DNA of 64,000 nt, from positions 2,240,501 to 2,304,500 of the forward strand of contig NZ_CP087114.1 in the NCBI RefSeq assembly GCF_022559585.1, written 5' to 3'. This document shows positions 56,565-64,000 of this stretch, one piece after another; position 1 is the stretch's first letter; the number at the start of each line of letters is the position of its first letter. Source of the stretch: Bartonella machadoae (GTDB lineage Bacteria; Pseudomonadota; Alphaproteobacteria; Rhizobiales; Rhizobiaceae). The translations under genes and the position numbers were made by a program. The notes below the pieces were generated by a model. It saw only the letters and a program-made list of their open reading frames with translations. It had not been told where the DNA came from and searched no databases.

Positions 56565-56795
56565 CTGCTTCATGAACACTGATAAAAACAACAAAACTCC
56601 TAGAACGCACGATGTTCGTACAAGATATTGATTTATAAAGATAATTCATCTTTTTTCCTGTTGAATGAGCCCCCCGAATATTGTAAGATTCTCTCATCTC
56701 AAATCCTCTTATATTCAATCAATCATAATCATTTATTTGCACGTCATAAGCGGGGTTATCGTGTGAGTAAAAACCCTAAAGAAAGGAGCAAAAAC

Positions 56796-57015
56796 TCCTT
56801 TAATGAATCGTCTCAATACCAAGAGATGTCGCAACATTGGGGGCTGACAAAGAGTATGATGGTGCTGCTTCACCTTCATAAGCGTAAAGATAGTGGTGCT
56901 CCATAGCTTTTACGCTATAGCATCCACAGGCATCGTCGTGAGATGGACTTCTGTGCTTTAAGAAATGCCTCTTTAAAACAAGCACGTATAATGTGCAACC
57001 CAATGGCGTTTTGTT
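56796..57015 (+). pseudogene. Integrase 5' fragment with leader
   Basis: Common edge at about 56627 (AAGATATTGATTTATAAAGA), leader, then CCTTTAATGAATCGTCTC through CAACCCAATGGCGTTTTG, about codon 75. It is inserted between the two halves of the rpmF-region duplication. Frame broken. Confidence 0.75.
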
Positions 57016-57262
57016 CTTCGAAATGGAAAACAAAATAAAACAAAGTCTATATAACTTGAGTCACACACGGCGACAAAACGCATAGACAGTGATTGTATCA
57101 TCACGCAAGAAAACAAAAAAGCTATCAGACAATCCCCCACACAAGCAAAAGGCTATCCTCCTCACAACACCATTTAAAAGGAAAGCCCAAAAGCAAGCAC
57201 TATTACGCAAGGAACCTTCTGCGTGAATGAAAGAAATCTTATTGCTAATGATGAGAAGAATT

Positions 57263-57442
57263 TCAGTCTTTCGCAGGCAAAACGACACGTCCACGATACA
57301 TGCCTGTCTTCAAATCAATATGATGAGGGCGACGCAACTCACCAGAATTTTTATCCTCGATATAAGTTGGCGCCTTCAAGGCATCAGCCGAACGGCGCAT
57401 ACCCCGCTTTGAGGGAGAGGTTTTTCGTTTAGGTACAGCCAT
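57263..57442 (-). CDS. rpmF: 50S ribosomal protein L32
   Basis: 59 aa from ATG 57442: [20 protein letters not shown], then [24 protein letters not shown] lies 11 nt upstream of the ATG. An in-frame extension to 57505 is not part of the family. No zinc cysteines are present, as usual in this group. Confidence 0.96.
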   Translation of the reverse strand: MAVPKRKTSPSKRGMRRSADALKAPTYIEDKNSGELRRPHHIDLKTGMYRGRVVLPAKD

Positions 57443-57802
57443 AAAGAGACACTCCAAATCCACTAAAAAGAAGAGGCAATGCCAAAATGACAGAGCCTTT
57501 CTCAAAAATCATAAACTCGATATTTGAGATCCTTATACACTGATAAGAAAGAAGAGGCAACGTCAAAAATGGGAATACTCTTCCCAGAAACAACAGTTTT
57601 CTCTCTTTATGAAAGCCTTTTCATGAGATTTTCACTTTATTTTTTATTTGGCTTTAACACAACTCCGACATACAGTATGTTTGAAAGCTTAAAAGAGAAA
57701 TTGATTTTTTCGTAAAAAATCTCATGCAAATTGCCTCAAATAAGAAAAAACGACAACCTTTCTCTTTTGATCTCATTTTGCAAAAACATAAAGGAAGCAA
57801 GA

Positions 57803-58705
57803 ATGCACGAATTTACCACCCTTCTTGCAAAACATGGTCACAGCATTGAAAATCGGCTCGACATACTGTTAAATGATCAAGTGCAAAATGGTGAAATTGC
57901 TCGCCCTGAAATTCTTCTCAAAGCGATGCGTTATGGTGTCTTAAATGGTGGCAAACGGCTACGTCCCTTTCTTGTGATACAAAGTGCGGCACTTTTTGAT
58001 ATCCCTCCTGAACAAGCTGTTGATGTTGCCTGTGCTTTAGAATGTGTCCACTGTTATTCGCTCATTCATGATGATCTTCCCGCTATGGATAATGATATAC
58101 TCCGACGTGGACAACCCACTGTCCACAAAGCATTTGACGAAGCAACAGCGATTCTCGCAGGCAATGCTCTGTTGACATTTGCCTTTGAAATCATAGCCGA
58201 TAAAGCCTGCGCACTCTCTTTGGAAAGCAGAATAAAACTGATCACGGCTCTTGCCCAATCCGCAGGACTTGGTGGTATGGTAGGGGGACAAATGCTTGAT
58301 CTTGAAGCAGAAAAAAAACCGCAAGAGAGCAGCAACATCATAACGCTCCAACGCATGAAAACAGCCGCCCTTATCAGCTTTGCCTGTCAAGCAGGAGCAA
58401 TCATCGGCAATGCAGCAAAAGAATTGGTAGAACAACTTGCTTCTTTTGGAACCTCTCTTGGTTTAGCCTTTCAATTAACGGATGATCTTCTCGATGTCAC
58501 AGCCAACAGTGAAGTTCTAGGCAAAACCGCGGGGAAAGATGAAACGGCGCAAAAAGCCACCTTTGTTCGTCTTTATGGCATTGAAGAAACACAAAAAAAA
58601 CGTGATGAACTGATCACGAAAGCACAAGCACTTTTACACCCTTTTGGTGAAAAAGCAAAACCACTCCAACAAGCAGCACGCTTTAGCGCAACACGAAAAA
58701 ATTAA
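57803..58705 (+). CDS. ispA: Polyprenyl (geranyl/farnesyl) diphosphate synthase
   Basis: 300 aa from the ATG at 57803, with AAGGAAG 8 nt upstream. The first Asp-rich motif DDLPAMDND (residues ~86-94) has the two-residue insert typical of bacterial short-chain synthases; the second is QLTDDLLDV near 235. GGKRLRPFL binds isopentenyl diphosphate. Product length is most likely C15. Together with ispG at 61.5 kb it serves isoprenoid synthesis, though the two are separated by debris. The last ~20 residues are shorter than in many homologues. Confidence 0.92.
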   Translation: MHEFTTLLAKHGHSIENRLDILLNDQVQNGEIARPEILLKAMRYGVLNGGKRLRPFLVIQSAALFDIPPEQAVDVACALECVHCYSLIHDDLPAMDNDILRRGQPTVHKAFDEATAILAGNALLTFAFEIIADKACALSLESRIKLITALAQSAGLGGMVGGQMLDLEAEKKPQESSNIITLQRMKTAALISFACQAGAIIGNAAKELVEQLASFGTSLGLAFQLTDDLLDVTANSEVLGKTAGKDETAQKATFVRLYGIEETQKKRDELITKAQALLHPFGEKAKPLQQAARFSATRKN

Positions 58706-59166
58706 AAACGCCTCTGCTTTACCAATAGCACAGTGTTAACAGTGTACTGTAAATGGGGTCACACCCCTCATGCAAAACAGAACGCCATTGGATTACGCTT
58801 CACGTTTTTTTTTAAGAGACATTTCTTAAAGCACAGAAGTCCATCTCACGATGGCGCCCGTGAATAGTATAGCGGTAAAGCCATTGAGCACCACCATCTT
58901 TACACCTATGAAGGTGCAAGCCGGCACCCATCATACTCTTTGCTAGCCCCCAATGTTGCAACAGCTCTTGGTATTGAAACGCTTCATAAGAGGCATTTTT
59001 ATCCTTTCTAAACTGTTTTCACCCCACACGATAACCTCGCTTATAACGTGTAAGTAAGTGATTTTAATTGATACAAAATGGAATGATTTGAGATGAGAGA
59101 ATCTTACGATATTCAGGAGTCTAATCCAACAGGAAAAATGATAAATTATCATTATAAATCAATATC
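58706..59166. other. Integrase debris after ispA
   Basis: Contains only the minus-strand integrase fragment and its leader, ending at AAATCAATATCTTGTACTAT where the truncated ABC-F copy begins. Confidence 0.55.
58769..58996 (-). pseudogene. Integrase 5' fragment (minus strand)
   Basis: Minus strand from ATG 58996 (ATGCCTCTTATGAAGCG) through the codons for HRCKDGGAQWLYRYTIHGRH to about codon 75. The leader continues to about 59165. The edge (TACAAGATATTGATTTATAA) is identical to that of the copy at 56627, so the two are probably products of one duplication. Confidence 0.8.
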
Positions 59167-59973
59167 TTGTACTATTATGAAGAAGCAACGTTAGCACATT
59201 ATCTAATCGATGGCAGAGGGGATACCCTTGTGATTAATGGCCAAGAACGCCATGTTGTTTCTTATATGAAGGACTTTTTGTTTTTACCCGAACAAGCACG
59301 CACACCAATAAAAGAATTATCTGGCGGAGAAAGAGCCCGCCTTATTCTTGCCCGTCTTCTTTCACGACCAGCAAATTTTTTAATTCTCGATGGACTTACC
59401 AATGATTTGGTTATGGAAACTTTGGATTTGTTGCAAGAGTTTATTGCCGATTTTTCTGGAACAGTGTTGCTGGTTAGTCATGACAGAGATTTCTTAGATC
59501 GAACTGTAACGCATATGTTGGCGCCTCAAGGGGATGGTCAGTGGATTTTATATGCCGGTGGTTATAGTGATATGATCGCGCAAAACAAGCACGCTGCACT
59601 GTTAGAGCGCAAAGATAAAAAATTATCACAGCATAATAAGATGCTCGCAAATCCTTGGGCATTGGAGCAGGAAAAACACATCTCGTCGACAAGTCGTAGC
59701 GTTATAGGGCGAGAGAAAACAACAGTGCGTAAACTCTCTTATAAACAGGTTTATGCGCTGGAAAAATTGCCTGAGCAAATTGATGCTTTGCAAAAGGAAA
59801 TAAAAACAATTGAACAAGAACTCTCTGATCCAGCACTCTATTGCAATGATAAAGAGCATTTCGAGCGTTTGTCAACAGCACTGGAAGAGAAGAAAAATGC
59901 TTGCGCGCAAAAAGAAGAAGAATGGTTGGAACTTGAATTGTTGCGCGAAGACATCGAGAGTGAGAAGCTATAA
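59167..59973 (+). pseudogene. Truncated ABC-F copy with damaged Walker B
   Basis: 268 codons, starting directly at the integrase edge and matching the second ATPase domain and coiled coil of 46524-48386. The whole first domain and the second Walker A are missing. The second Walker B has changed from LILDEPTNDLDME to LILDGLTNDLVME, removing the catalytic Glu. Otherwise over 95% similar, including the exact C-terminus. It cannot hydrolyse ATP but its coiled coil could still be made. Confidence 0.88.
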
Positions 59974-60115
59974 CACGCTTTAGCGTTAATTTTTTGCGAA
60001 GATTTTTATAGGCTTGGCTGCGTGTTTGTTTTTACACCATTCTTTATGCGATGGGTGCATAGCTTGTGCGCAAAAGGAAGAGGAATGGTTAGAACTGGAA
60101 TTGTTGTGCTACAAT
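59974..60115 (+). repeat. Dispersed copy of the ABC-F 3'-tail repeat
   Basis: Following the truncated ABC-F gene comes a second tail copy in the same orientation (TTTAGCGTTAATTTTTTGCG, then GAAGAGGAATGGTTAGAACT), ending at CTACAATACATTG, the common integrase edge. Confidence 0.75.
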
Positions 60116-60280
60116 ACATTGTTATAATGATAATCTATTGTTTTGCATACGGAATGTTCTCCCCCTGAATATTGTAAGATTTTCTCACCTCAAATCTTTT
60201 TCTATTAAGTTAAGTAAAATCATGTGTTTGCACGTCACAAGCGGAGTTGGTGTGTGTAATAAAAACTCTAAGGAGTAAAA

Positions 60281-60530
60281 ATTCCTTTAGTGAATCGTCT
60301 TAATACCAAGGGCTGTCGCAGCATTGGGGGCTAGCAAAGAGTATGAGATGATGCCGGCTTGCACCTTCATAAGCGTAAAGATGGTGATGCTCAATGGCTT
60401 TACCGCTATACCATTCGCAGATGACGTCGTGAATTAGGCTTGGGTGCCTTAAGAAAGCTCTCTTTAAAAAACCGTGAATGCGCAACCCACTAGCATGCTA
60501 TTTTACCTGATGGTCGTCGACCTCATTAAA
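60281..60530 (+). pseudogene. Integrase 5' fragment, tandem copy 1
   Basis: Leader from about 60110. The start codon is changed to ATT. Homology runs to the TGTTTTACCTGATGGTCGTC region (about codon 75). Copies 1-3 follow each other head to tail at ~330 bp. Confidence 0.75.
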
Positions 60531-60534
60531 AATT

Positions 60535-60860
60535 GTATCAAATAAAATCACTTACGTGCACGTCATAAGCGAGGCTAGCGTGTGGTAAAAACCCCTAAAG
60601 AAAGGAGTGAAATACCTTTAATGAATCGTCTCAATACCAAGGGCTGCCGCAGCATTGGGGGCTAGCAAAGAGTATGATGGTACCATATTGTACCTTCATA
60701 AGCGTAAAGATGGTGGTTCTCAACGGCTTTACCGCTATACCATTCGCAGATGACGTCATGAAATAGGCTTGGGTGCCTTAAGAAAGGTCTCTTTAAAAAA
60801 ACCGTGAATGCGCAACCCAATGGTGTTCTGTTTTACCTGATGGTCGTCGACCCCATTAAA
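60535..60860 (+). pseudogene. Integrase 5' fragment, tandem copy 2
   Basis: The leader is reduced to about 75 bp (TAAAATCACTTACGTGCACG). Starts CCTTTAATGAATCGTCTC at about 60613. Shares with copy 1 the altered phrase CCATTCGCAGATGACGTC, so it arose by tandem duplication of copy 1 rather than independently. Confidence 0.75.
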
Positions 60861-60864
60861 GATT

Positions 60865-61225
60865 GAATCAAGTAAAATCACTTACGTGCACGTCATAAGC
60901 GAGGCTGGCATGTGGTAAAAACTCTAAAAAAAGGAGTAAAAATGTCTTTAATGAATCATCTCAATACCAAGAGCTATCGCAGCATTGGGGGCTAGCAAAG
61001 AGTATGAGATGATGCCGGCTTGCACCTGCATAAGCGTAAAGATGGTAGTGCTCAATGGCTTTACCGCTATACCATTCACAGATGGCATCGTGAATTAGGC
61101 TTGGGTGCCTTCAGAAAGCTCTCTTTAAAAATCGTGAATGCGCAACCCAATGGTGTTCTGTTTTACATGAGGGTCGTGACCCCATTAAAAGAACATAACA
61201 AACAAAAGCGTCGTGGATGGTGTTG
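60865..61225 (+). pseudogene. Integrase 5' fragment, tandem copy 3
   Basis: Leader as in copy 2. Starts ATGTCTTTAATGAATCATC at 60942 and reaches a TAG after 17 codons; further homology to CCCCATTAAAAGAACATAAC (about codon 85). Confidence 0.75.
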
Positions 61226-61242
61226 GCAATGATGTCTGTCTG

Positions 61243-61539
61243 TTACTGAAAGAGGTTAGAGGCAATGCGCTCTTTCGCGTGTGAGAATTGTGCCGGTGAT
61301 TGCAAAAGATGTGGAGCTTGAGGTGTGCTCATGATGTGGTCCCCATGATGTAGTTCCTTGTATAAGAGCCCGTCATGGTAGAAAATTGGGAGAATGAAGG
61401 GGAAGAGCGCAGTGATGGTAGCCTGTGGTGCTTGAAAACGCGGTGGTGAAGGTTCGTGTTGATTGAGAGCGTGAAGCAATGCGGAAGAGACAAAGCAGAA
61501 GTTTTTCTCTCTTCCCGTTTTTTCAACGATTTCTTTCAC
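61243..61539 (-). CDS. Possible small protein overlapping ispG stop
   Basis: A 98-codon frame starting at a GTG that overlaps the ispG stop codon (GTGA), the usual form of coupling. No family is recognised; the composition (His, Pro, Phe-rich, [20 protein letters not shown]) is unusual for this genome. It ends at the border of the integrase debris, so it may be the stump of a real gene or a chance frame. Confidence 0.3.
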   Translation of the reverse strand: MKEIVEKTGREKNFCFVSSALLHALNQHEPSPPRFQAPQATITALFPFILPIFYHDGLLYKELHHGDHIMSTPQAPHLLQSPAQFSHAKERIASNLFQ

Positions 61540-62777
61540 CCTTGCCCAAAGCGTGTCTGAATATAATCACTCAAGAGAGATTCAAATTCTTCAGCAATAT
61601 GGTTGCCGCGCAAAGTTTTTACCTTTTGTCCCTCAATAAAAACAGGTGCCGCTGGACTTTCTCCCACCCCAGGCAAAGAGATACCAATATCTGCATGTTT
61701 TGATTCACCAGGTCCATTGACGATACATCCCATGACAGCCACTTTTAGGCTTTCAACACCAGGATATTTTTCACGCCAAATGGGCATATTTTTGTACAAA
61801 TCGGCTTCAATTTTTTGCGCCAATTGCTGAAACACTGTCGAAGTTGTACGACCACAACCAGGACAAGCCGCCACTACGGGCAAAAATTGTCGAAACCCCA
61901 TCACTTGCAACAGTTCTTGCCCCACTTTCACTTCTCGTGTCCGATCTCCACCGGGTTCAGGTGTCAATGAAATACGGATGGTATCACCAATTCCCTGCTG
62001 TAATAAAACGCCCAGAGCCACAGAAGAAGCAACGACCCCCTTTGTTCCCATTCCAGCTTCAGTCAAACCCAAATGGAGCGCATAATCACAACGCCCTGCT
62101 AAAGTACAATAGACCGCAATGAGATCTTGAACATCACTCACTTTAGCAGAAAGAATAATGTGATCACGCCCCAATCCCAGCTCTTCAGCGAAAGCAGCTG
62201 AAAGTAAAGCCGACTGCACAACAGTTTCCCGCATCACTTCAGCCACAGATAAGGGATTTTCCTGCAGAGCATTTTCATCCATAAGCCGTGTCAACAACAC
62301 ATTATCAAGGGATCCCCAATTCACACCAATGCGAACAGCTTTACGATACCGACAGGCAATCTCGATAATTTCGGCAAATTGCTGATCTTTTTTCGCACCA
62401 AATCCTACATTTCCAGGATTAATGCGATATTTTGCCAGAGCCTCCGCACAAGCAGGATGTGCGGCTAAAAGCTTGTGTCCAATATAATGAAAATCCCCCA
62501 CCAATGGTACAAAAAAACCTAACCGTTCTAATCTCTCCCGTATTTTTGGCACAGCAGCAGCAGCTTCATCACGATCAACGGTGATGCGAACCAATTGCGA
62601 ACCCGCCTGCCAAAGAGCAGCGACTTGCGCAACAGTTGCATCAACATCGGCCGTATCGGTATTGGTCATGGACTGAACAACAATGGGGTTATTGCCACCA
62701 ACCATCACATCGCCAACTGCAACAGCGACAGACCGACGACGTTCAAGAGGTTTAGACAAAGGATATACTGTGCTCAT
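61536..62777 (-). CDS. ispG: 4-hydroxy-3-methylbut-2-enyl diphosphate synthase (flavodoxin)
   Basis: A 413-aa enzyme of the MEP isoprenoid pathway converting MEcPP to HMBPP. N-terminal TIM barrel ([31 protein letters not shown]) and a C-terminal [4Fe-4S] domain with ligands in ACPGCGRTT and [13 protein letters not shown] precedes the ATG. The length is normal for proteobacteria. It has no neighbour from the same pathway. Confidence 0.95.
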   Translation of the reverse strand: MSTVYPLSKPLERRRSVAVAVGDVMVGGNNPIVVQSMTNTDTADVDATVAQVAALWQAGSQLVRITVDRDEAAAAVPKIRERLERLGFFVPLVGDFHYIGHKLLAAHPACAEALAKYRINPGNVGFGAKKDQQFAEIIEIACRYRKAVRIGVNWGSLDNVLLTRLMDENALQENPLSVAEVMRETVVQSALLSAAFAEELGLGRDHIILSAKVSDVQDLIAVYCTLAGRCDYALHLGLTEAGMGTKGVVASSVALGVLLQQGIGDTIRISLTPEPGGDRTREVKVGQELLQVMGFRQFLPVVAACPGCGRTTSTVFQQLAQKIEADLYKNMPIWREKYPGVESLKVAVMGCIVNGPGESKHADIGISLPGVGESPAAPVFIEGQKVKTLRGNHIAEEFESLLSDYIQTRFGQG

Positions 62778-63026
62778 TAAGCCCTCAAATTAAAACTTAG
62801 CATCTGTCGAACACCATGCATGGTAAGGCTCACCAAAGGACAATTTTTAAAAGAACACTCTAAAAAAATGCAGAGATTGCGTCATTAACCCCCAACTCTT
62901 GACTTTCACCCCATGCCAACAAGCAACACCATCAATGCAACCTTTCAATTTTTAAGCCATTATAGCAAAACCCCCAATACAATAGCAATTTTCGTAGAAT
63001 AATGTAAGAGATGAAGGAGTTAACAA

Positions 63027-63326
63027 ATGTGTTTATTTTCAGCCCCTACAAAAAATGCTAAAATAAGAAAATATATTATACAATTAAAAAACAAATTCAT
63101 ATCCATCAGCCCTTGGCATGCACGTAACAGTGACTTTGAGAATATCTCCAATCTTCTTGAAAGATGGCAACAAAAAGGCTGTCATGTGCTTCAACACCTC
63201 CATGAGCACACTATACAATTGAAGAAAAAAACCAAAGAAAACCCTAAAACAACCATTGCATTGGCAACAGGAGTCGTTTTAACGAGCTTTTTTCTGATAC
63301 GTAAATTAACAACACGTCGACAGTAA
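63027..63326 (+). CDS. Small C-terminally anchored protein
   Basis: 99 aa with AAGGAG 7 nt before the ATG, a clear terminator behind it, and no overlap: a convincing gene. The basic, amphipathic N-terminal two thirds end in KENPKTTIALATGVVLTSFFLIRKLTTRR, here a single hydrophobic segment (ALATGVVLTSFFLI) near the C-terminus. The ENP-Gly-Arg pattern of the anchor is like that of ElaB/DUF883 proteins that attach to membranes, but overall similarity is weak. Function unknown. Confidence 0.65.
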   Translation: MCLFSAPTKNAKIRKYIIQLKNKFISISPWHARNSDFENISNLLERWQQKGCHVLQHLHEHTIQLKKKTKENPKTTIALATGVVLTSFFLIRKLTTRRQ

Positions 63327-63334
63327 AACTTTTC

Positions 63335-63360
63335 AATGCCCATTTTGAATTGGGCATTTT
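63335..63360 (+). terminator. Intrinsic terminator
   Basis: AATGCCCA (63335-63342) pairs with TGGGCATT (63351-63358), followed by TT and a short T-rich stretch, 9 bp after the small anchored-protein gene. Confidence 0.8.
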
Positions 63361-63523
63361 CTACATCCCTGCAAGAACCACGTATAAAACATCAGAGTTA
63401 CTTTTATAAAAAGATAAGAATTTAAAGAGATCGATGATAACCAACCAAATAAAATCTTCTAGAGTAAATGCCCACTTGCTATAAGTAAAAGACGCAAAAA
63501 TCAAACTCACCAAACCCAAAATC

Positions 63524-64000
63524 TTACCCTCCAGGAGCACGTTGTGAAGTATCCACATAAGTAACCACAGACATTCCAGGGATGAGCTTTTCAGCCCCTT
63601 CCTGTCCAGGATCTAAAGCAATGCGCACCGAAATACGTTGCGCAATTTTAATAAAATTACCAATTGTCGTATCTGTTTTTAACAATGAAAATTCTGAACC
63701 TGTCGCAGGCGCAAAACGAACCACACGCCCAGTTAATTTTTTATTGTTCAATGCATCAACAGAAAAAATAACCGGTTGTCCCACACGCATCTGAGAAAGT
63801 TGGGTTTCCTTATAATTGGCAATCACCCAAATATCATCAGAAATAACGGACACCAACTGTGTACCAGGCAATACATATTGTCCTACCCGCGCCCCAACCA
63901 ATCCAATAGATCCTGTTTTAGGAGAGAGAATCTTTGTATGATTCAAATTAATCTTAGCTAATTCAACGCCCACCTTTGCGTCGGCAAGTTCTGACTCTAA
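63524..64000 (-). CDS. HlyD/EmrA-type membrane fusion protein, 5' partial
   Basis: The last ~158 codons; the frame is open to the window edge. The visible part holds the end of the alpha-hairpin (ELAKINLNHTKI), the second lipoyl half (SPKTGSIGLVGARVGQYVLP), and the beta-barrel (DDIWVIANYKETQLSQMRVG, PGMSVVTYVD). EmrA-like adaptors link an inner-membrane drug pump to an outer-membrane channel. The pump gene, usually downstream, is not present in the ~200 bp that follow. Confidence 0.88.
   Translation of the reverse strand, partial: LESELADAKVGVELAKINLNHTKILSPKTGSIGLVGARVGQYVLPGTQLVSVISDDIWVIANYKETQLSQMRVGQPVIFSVDALNNKKLTGRVVRFAPATGSEFSLLKTDTTIGNFIKIAQRISVRIALDPGQEGAEKLIPGMSVVTYVDTSQRAPGG

Larger units (their letters stand above)
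55761..57262. other. Duplicated debris region between carD and rpmF
   Basis: An ~375-bp segment at about 56190-56564 is repeated at about 57030-57403 (GCATAGACAGTGATTGTATC, CAATCCCCCACACAAGCAAA, TCTTATTGCTAATGATGAGA); the second copy contains the 3' end of rpmF. Between them lies an integrase fragment. A short plus-strand relic (HHPFDFITNDRELFYQTPKA) ends at about 56149 and has no known family. Confidence 0.6.

Overview
The window looks like a chromosome segment of a Bartonella species (Alphaproteobacteria, Hyphomicrobiales). The evidence is the AT-rich base composition, the tandem RNA-plus-HTH units resembling the genus-specific Brt/trp family, and the alphaproteobacterial core genes (RpoH, CarD, GapR/DUF2312, ZapA with DUF4164, FdxA, and a tkt-gap-pgk-fba cluster). 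The many integrase fragments and partial gene duplications resemble the plastic zones of rodent-associated bartonellae, but the species cannot be named from this sequence.

Layout. (1) 1-3.4 kb: the end of a TIR-like (PF10137-type) protein, an orphan TrbH-like lipoprotein, and four tandem Brt-like RNA units, each followed by an HTH gene; only the second HTH gene is intact. (2) 4.2-8.1 kb: five minus-strand paralogues with YdcK-like left-handed beta-solenoid repeats, separated by GC-rich palindromes. (3) 8.8-15.0 kb: one 1663-aa single-chain restriction-modification protein enclosed by 195-bp inverted repeats. (4) 15.0-18.8 kb: a satellite-type module of DUF3987 protein, broken primase, AlpA/Xis-like regulator and the only intact tyrosine integrase. 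A second HTH copy (18.95-19.4 kb) forms a ~430-bp direct repeat with the copy at 2.2-2.6 kb, bracketing about 16.8 kb of accessory DNA.

(5) 20.7-28.7 kb: Sel1-repeat protein, efp, an inositol monophosphatase family gene, an unknown membrane-anchored protein, an MsbA-like ABC exporter and rpmE. (6) 31-41.6 kb: lower glycolysis and pentose phosphate genes (class I aldolase, pgk, gap, tkt on the minus strand, later pyk), plus DUF4164 and zapA on the plus strand. (7) 41.8-46.5 kb: gapR followed by a debris field of integrase, RimJ, beta-solenoid and ABC-F fragments. (8) 46.5-58.7 kb: ABC-F ATPase with a glycine-zipper lipoprotein, thiamine pyrophosphokinase, an M48 metalloprotease, rpoH, a helicase-derived protein lacking its motor, fdxA, carD, rpmF and ispA. 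(9) 58.7-64 kb: more debris including a truncated second ABC-F copy and three tandem integrase fragments, then ispG, a small anchored protein and the end of an HlyD/EmrA-type adaptor.

The main theme is repeated partial duplication. At least a dozen fragments of one integrase family share the same upstream edge. Beside several of them lie broken copies of nearby genes (pyk, rpmF, ABC-F, rimJ, beta-solenoid). The most interesting items are the Brt-like array with visible stem covariation, the inverted-repeat-bounded R-M gene, the beta-solenoid array, the shared integrase-fragment edge, and the helicase-derived protein without a motor.
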